DNA of 64,000 nucleotides, from contig JAKOGH010000696.1 in NCBI GenBank assembly GCA_024811115.1, positions 1 through 64,000 on the forward strand, read 5' to 3'. Shown piece after piece: positions 46,248-58,804 of the stretch. A program made the translations under genes and the position numbers. Under the pieces are notes generated by a model that saw only the letters and a program-made list of their open reading frames with translations, was not told the origin of the DNA and searched no databases. The DNA is from Terana coerulea. Lineage: Eukaryota > Basidiomycota > Agaricomycetes > Polyporales > Phanerochaetaceae. Every line of letters starts with the position of its first letter. Position 1 is the first letter of the stretch.

Positions 46248-47936
46248 TCAACAACTGGTAATCTGGATCATGCTGTCGCTGCTGAAACGACCCTTCAAGC
46301 CACCAACTCGGTGACCGCTTCCGCCGTAGCCTGTCTCTCGGTCTCCTCCTGTGGTTCTGCTTCTGGCTCTGAGTCCATCTCCTGTGATCCAAATCTCGCC
46401 TCTGATTCGTGTTTCCTGTCTTCCTGCGAAGTGCTGGTCATCAGCAGCTAGAATGCTTTCGAGAAACTCTTCCTCTTCTTCAGACTCCAACATCCACAGA
46501 TTGACAATCTGAGATCGAGTAAGGGTAACAACGCGGTTGTCCACATTGTATTCGGTCGGAGCGGCGAGGATTTTCTGCATGTCAAACTGCTCTTGCAGCT
46601 CCATCTCGTCATCTTCGTCCATCATCCGGACGCGCAGCTTACCATCGGCATTGAGCTTAGGCAAGAATCTACCCTGCGCAATATTGCCGAGCAACCACTG
46701 GAAGACGTCGACGTTAGAGAAGTCGACGTCCACAAAAACCTTCCGGATGCTGTCGCAGGCGGAGAGCACTTCGTCGATCGCAGACCAGTTTGTGTTCCTG
46801 GCCTCTTCAAAGGGCAGATCCATCCTTGCCATAAAGGTAATTTGTGGCCCACTGTCGAACATAGGATCGATAATGCGTTGAAGGTGAACGTGTAATTCAA
46901 GAAAGGGAATCATTGGCCGATTACAGCGCAATTTCAGACACCCATCTACAAGCGTGAACATTGAGCTCTCGTAAAGTATCAATCAAACATAAAGTATTGC
47001 ACTGTACCTTCAAAGGTCATCGCAAACATCGAAGACCCATCCTTGTCATACCAATCTATCATACATCGCCCAATTTTCACGATCAGCTCGCTAAGAGGAC
47101 TCTGAAGTATGTCCGGGTACGTATTGTGTACCACGGTGGAGCAGAGACCACAAAATGGAAGCGTTGCTTCAACTTCGACGTTCCCACGACTGCTCACGGA
47201 CATTTCCCGAAGGCTGTGTCTCCGTGCCCGGGTCGTGTTGTTCAGTATAATCTCGAGTCCTTCATGAAGAGTGACGTTGTGGCAGTCAACGCAGTGTAAG
47301 CTGGGTATGCCACAGATAAGTCGAAGGAGGTCTGTCGCATGCCGGAAGCGAATATCGCTAAGGAAAAGCCATTTGAATCGGAAAAAATGCCCCGGTATTG
47401 TTCGGGGAAGAGAGGTCGATAGCGAAGAAGGAGCGTGTGCAGACGTCGGGGAATTGGCCGAAGTGGGGACAAATGTCCTCGTTAAACGTAGGTGGACATA
47501 GTCGATGGTGGTAGGCGTGAACAGAGCGCGTAGGGATACTTTGAAGAAAAGATTATGCAGCCAAGGTGTCCATGCGTCGCTGCATTGGACGTCCCACGAC
47601 TTGATACATTCCTCAATCCTTGGAAGTCCACTAATTTGGTGCTCAATGAGCCAAAGTAATCGTCCGAGATCTTCCGAAGAGACAAGGTGTATCACCCCGA
47701 AGATGACGCTCCGACACTGAGCCGCCCAATGGCGACACGTAAGGCTGTATGCGCCGAGCATCCTCGCCCGCTCCGCTCTACTGACTGCTTCGTCGCCATA
47801 AATTGGGAAAATTCGCTATGGCTCGCTGTAATATCCAATCGATGATCTCGGATGGGAGGTCCGCTCCAGTAGCGAGAGCTTGGCGGTCGCTATCGAGAGG
47901 TCTTCGAGCCTGAAGACGACGGCGGATTGATGTCAT
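46248..47936 (-). CDS. F-box-like protein, with a probable one-base insertion
   Basis: The start at 47936 leads into 'ADLPSEIIDWILQRAI', the short helical F-box found in agaricomycete F-box-like proteins, which recruits SKP1 in SCF ubiquitin ligases. The body has leucine-rich stretches ('YSLTCRHWAAQCRSVIFG', 'LRLICGIPSLHCVDCHNVTL'). One intron (donor GTACAG at about 47005, acceptor TTGTAG at about 46953) joins 'MTFE' to 'DGCLKLRCNRPMIPFLELHV'. The tail (about residues 480-560) is acidic. Just after the F-box the frame must skip one T in a TTTT run near 47811: 'AIANF' continues as 'PIYGDEAVSRAERARML'. Either this copy is dead or the base is a consensus error. Direct repeats flank the gene. Confidence 0.7.
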
Positions 47937-48785
47937 GATATCAGGAGGTGGTTCGAGCTACGATGGAAGGGGGAAAAGAAGGGAGAGGAGATAGGGCACA
48001 GAGTTGCAAAGCTCCTCGACGCTTGTACAGATGCGTTCGTGACTATGCCTGTCCGTTGGGCTGTGATGGCCTCGCTGTACACAGAAGAATGCTCTCGGCG
48101 AGTGAACCAAGAAGAATATCGATACCAGATACGGATATGCGTACCTTGGGTAGTAACGCTTCGTGAGCCGCCCTCGCTTGTAGTACCTGCGTGTAGGAGT
48201 ACGGTGCTGTATATTAGCTAGGCCTTGTGGGTTTAAATTGTCCTGGGATATCGAATACCTATGGTTTGATGACATCCAAATGAAATCAGACCAATACGAG
48301 TCTACTTCGTCGTCGGAAGTAACTCAAAAGCTTGATAGGATGAGGGCACTGGTATCGCCAGTGAATTTTGGTGAGCCAGTTTATGTGGTTTAGCAACTTC
48401 AAAGCGACTGGCACTTCGGTCGGGGGTCGTCCACGCACAAGTGATGCGCCATCAGACGGACTTTGGCGTCGGGCGGAACGAGCGCTCTCGCCCAGGTCGC
48501 ATCGCATCCGCCGGCTCGCAGCTCGAAGTTTGAACTTTGGCTGATGCGAGATGGTGTCGCAACTCGGCATCTTTGACGTCGGTGCACTGCCCTCATCAAC
48601 GGACGAGCCAGCTGCTTGATTGGGACGCTAAATTGCTATTCAAGCGATGCAGGGATGCACCTTGGCTCCGTAGCGAGGACAGGCAATGATGATGGTCAAC
48701 GTCCCCCTCTCACTCTCGTACTCTCACAGTCTCCGCACTCCTGCTCGTGCGGCATTTGCGCAGGCGGGGCCGGGGCTTTCGTATC
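47937..48785. other. Intergenic between divergent F-box and glutaminase genes
   Basis: Holds the right copy of the 26-bp direct repeat (48232-48257). No coding frame or TATA box of note was seen; a CT-rich tract at about 48700-48770 precedes the glutaminase start. Confidence 0.5.
48232..48257 (+). repeat. Right copy of the 26-bp direct repeat
   Basis: Near-identical to 46005-46030 in the same orientation; see that entry. Confidence 0.6.
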
Positions 48786-51700
48786 ATGTTCCCTTCCGTT
48801 TACCTTTTCTTTCCTCTGCTTCACATTTTGTCATGGATCACTGCGGTTCACTCACAGCTTAACCCATCCCTGTGGTCGTCCTGGCTGCCCCTCGCTGTGC
48901 GATCTCCGTACTTCAGTAGTTGGCTCCCGGCAACGGACATCCCCTTCACCCCTACCGCGAAACGAGCACCAGAGGTCTGGCCACTCTTCCCTACTGGCGT
49001 GAGTCCGAACGCGTCCTCTTTCTACCGCGGGACTGCTCTAAAAGACACGTAGGCCATCTTAGGTTGGGCTGGTCACGTCCGCGTCGACAATGCAGCCACG
49101 TACAAATGGCTAGGGGATGCCGGATCGCCCGGTGGACTGAACTTTTCTGTGCTCACGAACATCCAAATCACGCCGACACGTACAATTCTCGAGGTCACGT
49201 CAGGCCCGATCGACCTCACGATCACTTTCCTCTCGCCCATCGAGCCCTCGGACCCAGTCAAGCAATCGCTTCCTTTTTCCTACATATCTCTTCAAGCGCA
49301 ATCTAACGACGGGCAATCTCATGCAGTACAGGTTTATTCGGATATCAGTGGTGGTACGCTTTCGATTTCCTTGTCTGTGGAATCCTTCGTTCTGAAAACT
49401 CTGAGATAGAATGGCTGTCGGGAGATCGCGGTGCCGGTGTGCCAATGCAATATTCCTCAACATCCGGAAGTACCGTATTCTTTCACCAACTCTCTCTTCA
49501 ATCCCCCCAGCCTTTCACGGAGGTCACCAACCAAACTCAGGGCGGCACAATGTACTTCGGCATGCTGACGGTGCGCATCGTCCACTGGGACGCTGGAAAG
49601 GTTGACTGATGTCTTGGTCTGCAGAGTCAACAAATGTCATATATGACCGACTTGGATGGCGTTTCCCGAGGCAACTTCAGCCAAAATGGCCGCCTGCCGA
49701 ATACAGTGTTCCCCTCTCCTCATTCAATCACCAAGTAAGCTCGGCTGCTATCCATGGGTAGCATCAGCACGCTGATGAGATATGTTGGCAGCCCATTCCC
49801 AGTGTTTGGCATAGCGGTTGATCTAGGGAGCGTGACTACGACTACCGACCCCGTCGTGTGGGCCATGGGCATGACGAGAGACCCGGCGGTCCAGTACAAG
49901 AAGCCGAGCGGAGAAACAGAAAAAAGGAGCCCGTACTGGCGGACGACATACGCCTCCGCTTCAGACGCAGTACGTTCCCACTCATCCCCCATCATTGCGC
50001 GGCTCACGTTCTCCAGGTTACAGCGTTCATACAAGACTTCCCCGGGGCACTCCAGCGCGCGACTGCGCTGGACACCGCCCTTATGCAGAACGCCTCTGCG
50101 ATCTCGTCGCACTACGCCGACCTCGTGGCTATCTCCGCGCGGCAGGCGCTCGCAGGGACGGAGCTGACGGTCGGCGCAGATGCGAGTGGGAACCTCAATG
50201 CATCGGACGTGAAGCTGTTCATGAAGGACATTGGGGCAAGCGGGTGCGCACTTTGTTTGGTGTTTGTGTTGTGTAGGGCAAGACTGACGTTCGTGAGTAG
50301 TCGGGTTAATCCTGTCGAAGTGATGTACTCATCGTTTCCGCTCTACCTCTCGCTGAACGCGACGTATGCCGGGTTCCTGCTCGAGCCGGTGTTTGAATTC
50401 GCTGCGTCTGAGGCATGGCCGTTTATGTATGCTCCCAGGGATATCGGTTAGTACGCTGTGGTATGACTTGATGTTCTCCGAATTTATAGCAGCATTCTAG
50501 GTGTTACCTATCCCAAGGCGATTGGCAACTCCCAAGCGCACGAGCAGGGTGTGGAACGTAAGGCGATGGGCTTTTCATACCTTGGCAATCTTTGCTGATA
50601 TATACTTTTACAGAAACAGGGAACATGCTGATCATGACCCTCGCACATGCACGAGCGACTGGGGACGGTTCGCTCATCTCGAATTACGTGCGTGATCTCC
50701 CACAAAATTCAGTTCCACCATCCTAACACCAGCTTCAAGTACTCGACCCTGAAAAAATGGTCTGACTGGCTCGTGAACAACACGTCGCCCGTCGACGCCG
50801 CTCAGTATGTCGTGTCTTTGCTCCGCCCGCGTCCGCAGCTGATGCTCCGCACAGGCAAGACGCCGACGGCATCGCGAAAGCGAATTCGAGCAACCTCGCG
50901 CTGAAGGGTATCATCGGCATCCAGGCGATGGCCCAGATCGCCGCCGCGGCGCACAACGACGGCGAGGCGGCGCACTACGCGGTGAGCCCCCTCTCTGGTC
51001 CGCACTCTAGCGCGGCGCTCACGTGGCCATGTGATGGGCTGTGCAGACGGCGGCGAAAGCGGCTGCGGTGAGCTGGAAGGTGAACGCCCTACCCTCGGAC
51101 ACGCAGCATCTTGTGTACGATTTCGGCGAGGACGCGTCTTGGGTGCTGGAATATAACCTCTATGCGGACAAGTTACTGGGGGCGAATTTGATAGACAATT
51201 CGGTGGGTATTCGGAAGTTTGTCTTGAAAACGGTACGAGACTGATGGAACGTCTAGCTTTACACTTCGGAGACACAGTACCTAAATTCGCTCGTGCAGCA
51301 AAATCCGAGTACGTCTTCCCTTGTTTACATCACTTCACAATGTTAACAGATCCAATTCTAGATGGACTCCCTGCAAATAGCGACCCAAATACCAACGGGA
51401 GCACAGGTTTGTTCTTCTTCTCCCTCGACGCCTATCTGTCACTGAGTCTTCCTTCTTTAGCTTGGACTTTGTTCACAGCGATGACTACGACCGACACGTC
51501 CGTTCGAAACGCGATGATCGACCAGGTATGGAGCGTTGCATCCTCAAACAAGTCCGGCACCATCTTCCCGACGCAGTTTACCCCGGACGGCAAGGGGACT
51601 GGCATCGTAAACGCAGCGAGGTGCGTCGTATTTCAGAAGATCGTAGCCAGCAATGACTGATGTGCCGATTATCCACAGCCCTGGCGTCGGTGCGATGTTC

Positions 51701-52405
51701 GCCGGCCTTGCTCTGGCGTGAGTCATACCATTTTTGTAGATCATTTATTGAAACTGACATGCTTCCAACAGCGTACCCAACGTGACTATCAACGTCGACC
51801 CCAGCTTGGCGTCGTCCAGCGGGCAACCGGCCCAGAGCGGGGGCAGCCACCACAGCAATATTGGCCCCATCGTCGGCGGCGTCGTGGGCGGCGTGGGCGG
51901 CTTCATCCTCCTGCTGCTGCTCGGCGTGTGGTTCTGGCGGCGCCGGTCCAACGCCGGCACGTACGACGGCGGCGAGAAGGTGATCTACGCGCCCGAGCAG
52001 CCGCACGACGCGGTGCCGTACACGTACGCGCGCCCGTACGACCCGCCGCTGCCGACCTCGTCGAGCTTCGGCAACACGCACACGGACGCGCGCACGTCGA
52101 GCGTGCCGGAGCTGATTCCGTCGCGCAAGGCGCAGGACGCGCGGCCGGGCTACGCGCGCACGCCGAGCGGGGCGCACCAGCGCGACCCGAGCACGTCCAA
52201 CTACACGACGACGACGTCGAGCGGGGCCGCGTCGAGCCGCGACCCGCCGACGACGGTCGGGTCCTCGTCGCGCACGAACGTGACCCCTGTGTCGCCGTCC
52301 GAGGTCATTGGCCTCCGCCAGGAGGTCGAGAACCTGCGCCGCGTGATGGAGTACATTCAGATGGAGCCGCCACCAACATACCATGAGGGCGACTCCGGGA
52401 GGTGA
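48786..52405 (+). CDS. gtaA: GtaA-like glutaminase, secreted domain with membrane anchor and cytosolic tail
   Basis: Extracytoplasmic L-glutaminase-type protein (DUF4965/DUF5127/DUF1793 architecture). A signal peptide 'MFPSVYLFFPLLHILSWITAVHS' is followed by domain landmarks: 'GWAGHVRVDNAATYKWLGD' (after an intron at 48997-49050), 'LTNIQITPTRTILEVTSGPIDLTITFLSP', 'DFPGALQRATALDTALMQNA', 'FMYAPRDIG', 'ALKGIIGIQAMAQIA', 'DFGEDASWVLEYNLYADKLLG' and 'MDSLQIATQIPTGAQ'. About a dozen short introns splice in frame. After the catalytic part come a Ser/Gly linker, a membrane helix 'IVGGVVGGVGGFILLLLLGVW' with an RRR stop-transfer, and a tail of about 160 residues that ends with a short coiled-coil-like helix and P-P-P-T-Y-H. 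Type I topology is inferred. The tail is GC-rich and repetitive. Confidence 0.85.
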
Positions 52406-52923
52406 TGGCGGGCGGACGAGTATCGCGCTGTGGCTGGTGCGCACGATGTACCTTAGGTCTGTCTGTAGCTAATTATTATCATGTATCCTTCGCAGTAGAT
52501 ATTGGTCTTGAGTGTCGGGAACCTATGCAATCACTCTACACATCATCTCATACACAACACTTTGCAATACTTTGCTATATGCATAGTCATGAATTTATTA
52601 GTCTTGTTGCCGCAGAACTGAAAAGTAGCTGGGTGCAGACCCGAGAGCTCGCGAGATAGTGGGCGATGTTCTCAGGTATCTGTAAATCCTGTGAAACACG
52701 GCTGGATTTTTCTTCAAACTCGTACTGTGCCAGGTGAAAGCCAGGTGAAAGTGAAAGCGGTCGGGGTTTGACCAGCGGCTTTGATGCGCTTGATGGCGCA
52801 CGGATCTAGATTCACATGCTTCGTGCAGCTCGGCGGCAGCAGCGCACCCGAAAGTGTCTTTCTCAGCTGCCACCACACACTGTTTTCAGCAAAGCCTTGC
52901 GTCCTGGAATTCTGTACCAAACA
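52406..52923. other. Intergenic between glutaminase and PEX5
   Basis: No gene, repeat or strong promoter motif was seen in this 518-bp gap; both neighbours are transcribed rightward. Confidence 0.5.
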
Positions 52924-55268
52924 ATGTCTCTGCAAGGATTGGTCTCTGGTTCTGAATGTGCAGTGCCATTCAATCCGCTGTCTCAGGTTTTGAAGCATAC
53001 TGAAGGCGATCGCAGTGTGCAGCAGGTGCGTTATGGCAGCGAGCCTGGTGTGCGCATTCCTAATATCACGCACATCGTTGTAGGATCGTGTTGCGGGTTC
53101 CTCATCTTCAAGAGTACGTACTATCTCTTGCACGACCAAATCTTGTCGCTGATTCACCACAGTTGCATTACCTCCCGGGAACTACAGGTCAAGCAGCTGC
53201 CGAGCATGATCGTGCTCTGGCCCGTCAATTCTTCGAGGGCAACACTTCAAACGCCTCACCTAGTGCCACATTCAGCTCACCTCACATTCCTCCGCCTCAG
53301 CTCGCTATGCAGCCCACGCGAAACGCGCCAATGGACCTAAATCGGGCATGGGCAGACTTACACGACCGTAGCGCGGCCATGAAGCAAGCTCCTCAGCAAT
53401 TAATGCAAAGCACCCAAGCTTCGTCAGCATGGGCGACCGAGCTTGGACAAGCCCCTCCGACGCATAGCCCAGCGTCGATGGCTCAGCAAGCATTCCAGCA
53501 GCAACATCCGTACATGTCTCCTGGACCCATGTACGCCGCCATGCACCAGCCGTGGATGTCTCCTATGCCTGCACTCTCCGACGTTGCTCAAACTGTCGAC
53601 AAAGGGAAGGGGAAGGCGCGCGAGATTGATTTCGATGCTGCGTTCGCTGCACTCGATGCGTCGATAACAGCTCCCAGCGCTCAAGAAATGGCGCGGATAG
53701 AGGAGCTTGATGATACGGCGGACCTTGCGGAAGCGATGGAGAGAGTGGCTTTGCGAGACCGAGCCGACCTGGACAGTGGTCGTGTGGCGACAGACTTCGC
53801 GGAGTGAGTGCATCTCGGTTTATAGTCTTTTCTATTAACCTTGTGCCCCGCTCTTAGCGTATGGGACAACCTTCAGGACTCAGGGCTTCCGCCGCCACCA
53901 GAAGAGCTTGCCAAGTGGGAGGCGCAGTACAACGAACTCATGGGCTCCCAACGTGAGCTGGACTTCGACTACGGCTCAACGATGGAGGGTGCCTGGGCCG
54001 ACGGGTTAGGCACGGAGACCAGTCCTATGTTTGATGATGAGGGCATACCGGCAATAGATAATTATTCATTTGGTGAGTTGAATCAGCACATGCTGGCTCG
54101 CCTGGTCTGACCACCGTATAGAAGCTGAGAATAAGTTTCTTGATCCTTCTGCGTCTTCGACGTCTTTCCTCAGCGATGCCAAGTCACTGCTGAACCAAGG
54201 AGGGTCGTTGACTGAGGTTGCTCTCATGCTCGAGGCGGCTATTCAGAAGGGCGACTTGGGGGTCGGAGGCTATGAGGCGTGGATTCTGCTCGGCGAAGTT
54301 CGGAGCATGGATGAGCGTGAGGAAGCCAGTATGCGAGCTCTGCATGAAGGCGTGACGAGAGCCGAACTAGCGGGTGCGGCAGGCGAAGGCATGCTCGTGA
54401 GTAGTCTCTACGTATCTCCCATACATTCCGATTGAGCTGACTTATCGCCTCAGTCTCTAGCCATCTCGTTCACCAATGAGTCCTATGAGCGGGGTTCACA
54501 CACGATGCTTTTGCGTTGGTTACACGCGCGCTTCCCAGACTACCCGATCTCCGCAGAGGCTTGGGACTCGCTCAAGGGCTCGGCCTGGAACTCGCACGAC
54601 AAGGTCACCGAGACGTTTATCAATCTCGCGCGGGAGCAGCATAACCGTGGCGAGATGGACTCTGACGTCCAGATCGGCTTGGGTGTATTATTCTATGCCA
54701 ACCAGCAGTATGACCGTGCCAAAGATTGTTTTGAGGCGGCCCTCAGCATCCGGCCCAGCGTGAGTGCTATCATATTTTGCTACCACTGGACGGATCCCAA
54801 CTGACCCCATGCTGATGACAGGACTACTTGCTGTGGAACCGATTGGGTTCGAGCCTGTCGAACGGTAACAAACCTGAAGAAGCTCTAGGGGCCTACCAGG
54901 AAGCCTTGCATCTTCGGCCGACGTACACCCGTGCTATCTATAACGTCGGCGTTGCGTGTATGTCTTTCCTACGCAGTGTAGAACTGGGGGTGACCATGAC
55001 TTTTGCAGGTCTGAACTTGGGCGTTCATAGACAAGCGGCTGAACATTTCTTGAGCGCACTGGCCATGCAGGATTCCAACGGAGACGGGGCGAAGAGCGAT
55101 CAAATATGGCATACACTCAAAAGAGTCTTCAAAGCTATGGTGAGTTGGGCTTATCCTTCACACAGGAAGGTATGTGCTGATGGCTGGCAGGACCGGCAAG
55201 ACCTGGTGGACCTGGCTCAGCCTGGGACGAGTCTGGAAGCCTTCCGCAAAGAGGGATTCGACTTCTGA
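52924..55268 (+). CDS. PEX5: PTS1 import receptor PEX5
   Basis: Cycling receptor that binds the C-terminal PTS1 signal of peroxisomal matrix proteins. Nine exons: 52924-53025, 53084-53113 (30 nt), 53163-53803, 53858-54072, 54122-54396, 54454-54759, 54822-54957, 55009-55139, 55191-55268. The N-terminus contains '[25 protein letters not shown]', holding the conserved cysteine used for mono-ubiquitination and recycling. Aromatic pentapeptides such as W-A-D-L-H and W-D-N-L-Q fit the PEX14-binding type. The C-terminal half is made of TPR repeats: '[41 protein letters not shown]', '[28 protein letters not shown]' and '[18 protein letters not shown]'. It ends '[10 protein letters not shown]'. All junctions keep the frame. 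Confidence 0.95.
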
Positions 55269-55674
55269 GTGGACTGCTGGGGGTTTGAAGTTTGTGACTT
55301 TGGGCTGAGAACACTCTCCGGAGGCGTTGTGCATTCCGCTACTGACATACATGCTGGAGTATGGTTAAGTCAATGTACAACATGTAGCTTGTATTGCTAG
55401 CCAATTGAGCGAGGTTCTAGAGTAATAACCAGGGTGGAACTGGGCCAAATGAGGGTGTGAAACTGGTCCTCTATGATTGGACGCCGCGGGCCGCGCGAGC
55501 CATTGCATGCCTGACATCGATGTTGCGTGACGCGATCATCTGCACCAGCGGACGCATTCGAGGTTCTGAAAGCCATGGACACGGAAAATGTGGAATATTT
55601 GAGCAAACAAAACCGAGGCCGGGGCACAAAGCCTCCGACGCACTTCTTCTCTGTCCTCTTCCTCCACCACCAAA

Positions 55675-58603
55675 ATGTCTGGCGGCGTTGAAATGTACGT
55701 CCTCGTCCCCCTAACACACAGAAGGGCAATCGACTAAATAATGGAATGACGGATATGCAGTCACTCCGTGCCGAAGCCTCAGCCTCAGAGCAATGGCAAG
55801 CTCAACAAATTCTCCAGTGAACTCACCCAGAACAAGGTGAGAACGCGATTGACTTGTGGTGAAAGCTCTCTTTAACCTCAGAGCAATGTCAGATCCGCGG
55901 CGGTGCCCAGGCTATGTGTATGTGTTCCTGCAAGAATCAAGACGAGAGAGGAGACTTAGCGTGATCGCTAGTGTACGCCGTTGGCCTGACGGAGGAAGAC
56001 ATGAACAAGCCCCAGGTACGCCCTATTCAATCTCGGACGAATTTTGACACTCCCAGCTCACTGCTACAATCTCCTATAGGTCGGCATTTCGCCTATCTGG
56101 TGGGAAGGTATGTTACCCTGCTGGTCTAGAGAGCCTTATGATGTTCACCCTTGCCTCTAGGAAACCCCTGCAACTCCCATCTTGTGCGTATGCATTTGAT
56201 GTCTCAGAACCTCCCGCTCACGCGTTACTTTCAGCTCGATCTCGCCCAGAAGGTCAAGGAGGGCTGCACCCAGGAAGGCCTGGTTGGCCTTATCTTCAGC
56301 ACAATCGGTATCAGGTGCGTTGTGCCTTCATGCCCGCGAGCTGAGTTATTTACTGTGACTCAATAGCGACGCCATTACGATGGGTACCGATGGTAAGTGA
56401 CATGCCGCATAAGCTGTCATTAACTTCTCATCAGTTTCCCATAGGTATGCGTTACTCGTGAGCAAATAGATATATCCAATAGGCGTCTTGTAACGACTAC
56501 TCAATCCTACTCAGGCTGCCAAGTCGCGACATCATTGCCGACTCTATCGAGGCTGTAGGTGTATTTTGGAACTGAGGCTCTTATATGACTCTGACGAGCG
56601 CATACAATAGGTTGTGAAGGTACGGCTCACGGAAGTCGAGTCACAATACTCTTCTCACTATCTTCCTAGGGCCAATATTACGATGGAAATATCTCAATTC
56701 CTGGGTACGTCAAGCTCATACACGCACATTTGTTGCCCAAAGTTCACGGTTTATGATAGTTGCGACAAAAACATGCCCGGCTGTCTCATGGCTGCCGTCC
56801 GCCACAACCGCCCTACCGTCATCGTTTACGGAGGCACCATCCAGCCCGGTGTCCGTGAAGTCGATTGCCCTGCACTCGGCTACAAGAAGGGCGATGACAT
56901 GACTGCCGTCGATGCCTTCGAGTCGTACGGTGCGTTCGTCACCGGCAAGATTAGCGAGGAGGAGCGGTTCGATGTCGTTCGTCACTCGTGCCCTGGCGCC
57001 GGTGCCTGTGGTGGAATGTTCACGTCTGTGGTTCATCGAACTCATTAAACTCCTGTGCTGACATCGCGTCCAGCGCGAACACTATGTCCTCTGCTCTTGA
57101 AGTTCTCGGCATGTCGCTGCCCTTCTCTGCCAGCACTCCAGCCGTATACCCCGGTAAGCTAATATCTTGGGTTTGCCCATTAGTGTTCTGAACACCCAGC
57201 ACACAGAAAAGGCCAAGGAGTGCATTCAGGGCCGCCGGCTACCTGAAGAAGCTCCTCGAAATTGACCTCAAGCCAAAGTAAGACGCCTCTCGGCACACTA
57301 CTTTGCATAAGTCTAACTAGGTTTACAGGGACATCCTCACTCGCCAATCTTTCCTGAACGCCATCACTATCGTCAACATCCTCGGAGGTTCGACCAACGC
57401 CGTACTGCACTTGCTGGCTATGGCGCGTGCCTCCGACGTCGACCTCACCATCGACGACTTCCAGACGGTCCGCGACAAGACCCCGTACCTGTGCGACCTC
57501 CGGTAAGTCGTTCCGTGTGTCTGCCATGACAAAATGCGGACAAGCTGACTTTACAAACAGACCCTCAGGCAAGTACGTCATGGAGGATCTCCACAAGGCT
57601 GGTGGCATCCCTGCCCTTGTCAAGTACCTCCTCAAGCACACCGACCTCATCGACGGCACGCAACTGACTGTCACCGGCAAGACCCTCGCGGAGAACTACG
57701 AGGATGTCCCCGAGCTCGATTTCGAGACCCAGCGAGTCGTCCGCAGGATCGAGGACCCCATCAAGCCCGTACGTACTACTCCCTTCCTCTTTGCTACAGC
57801 TGGTTGACGTAGCCGCTGCATTAGACTGGTCACTTGACGATCCTCCGCGGCAACCTTGCGCCTGGAACCGCCGTCGCTAAGCTGACAGGCAAGGAGGGTG
57901 ATCGCTTCGACGGAACCGCCAAGGTCTTCGACAAGTGAGGATATCGCTCGTATATGCACCATTCCCGCGTGCTGACCGTTGATGACCTGTTAGGCTTGAC
58001 GATTTCTACCCCGCCCTTGAGAAGGGTGAGATCACCGAGGGCACCGTTGTCATCTTCCGTTACATGGGTCCCAAGGGTGCCCCCGGCATGCCTGAGATGC
58101 TTGGTACGATACGCCGTCGCGTGCATACCAGGTGCACGAGCTGACACAGTTTGCAGGTCCCACCGGTGCTCTCATGGGTGCCGGCCTTGGTGGCAAGACC
58201 GCCTTGATCACCGACGGTCGTTTCTCTGGTGCTTCTCGTGGCTTCATCATTGGTACGCCTCTCCTCGCCTGTTTAGTTACTATGTCGTTTACCCGTCCAC
58301 GCAGGTCACGTCGTGCCCGAGGCCATCAACGGTGGTCCTATTGCCCTCGTCAAGGACGGCGACAAGATCGTGATCGACTCCAACACACGTGAGATCAGCT
58401 GGCATGTTGACGAGGCCGAGCAGGCCCGCCGCCTGGAGGAGTGGAAGGCGTCTGGCAAGGACCAGATTCGCGAGAAGAGGGGTGTGCTGTACAGGTACGC
58501 TCGCGACGTCGCGGTAAGTCCATTCAGCACTGTTCTATATACATCGTCCTGAGTGCTGACTGCGAATATACAGCCCGCCAACGTCGGTGCCTACACTGAT
58601 TAA
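55675..58603 (+). CDS. ILV3: Dihydroxy-acid dehydratase
   Basis: Iron-sulfur dehydratase of valine, isoleucine and pantothenate synthesis, normally mitochondrial in fungi. About 18 exons, several tiny: 13 nt at 56445-56457 and 9 nt (GTTGTGAAG) at 56611-56619. Cluster and active-site motifs are '[13 protein letters not shown]', '[22 protein letters not shown]', '[14 protein letters not shown]', '[22 protein letters not shown]', '[15 protein letters not shown]', '[18 protein letters not shown]' and the end '[12 protein letters not shown]'. Near 57229-57231 the frame needs one fewer G: 'EKAKECIQ' goes on as '[19 protein letters not shown]' only after a shift, so a consensus error is likely in an otherwise fully conserved gene. 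The N-terminus '[21 protein letters not shown]' does not look like a mitochondrial presequence. Confidence 0.92.
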
Positions 58604-58804
58604 ACGCATAAAACGGAGGGGACTTGGGGTATACTATGAGTGTGGAATTAGCCTAGATTGTATCCATAACAATCGTGTACATCATGCAGTGCGTCATGTA
58701 GAAAGAGAGAATAAGTGTATCAACTGTAACATCCACGTGAGCGGGAATCTTCTGAGCATAACTGGTTTGAACACGCACGGCGACTTGCGGCCAACGAGGC
58801 ATCA

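Noticed and set aside
51578..52444. 288-codon minus-strand frame rich in Arg and Val
   Set aside because: It mirrors the GC-rich repetitive tail of the glutaminase; its composition is an artefact of the opposite strand and it has no family resemblance.
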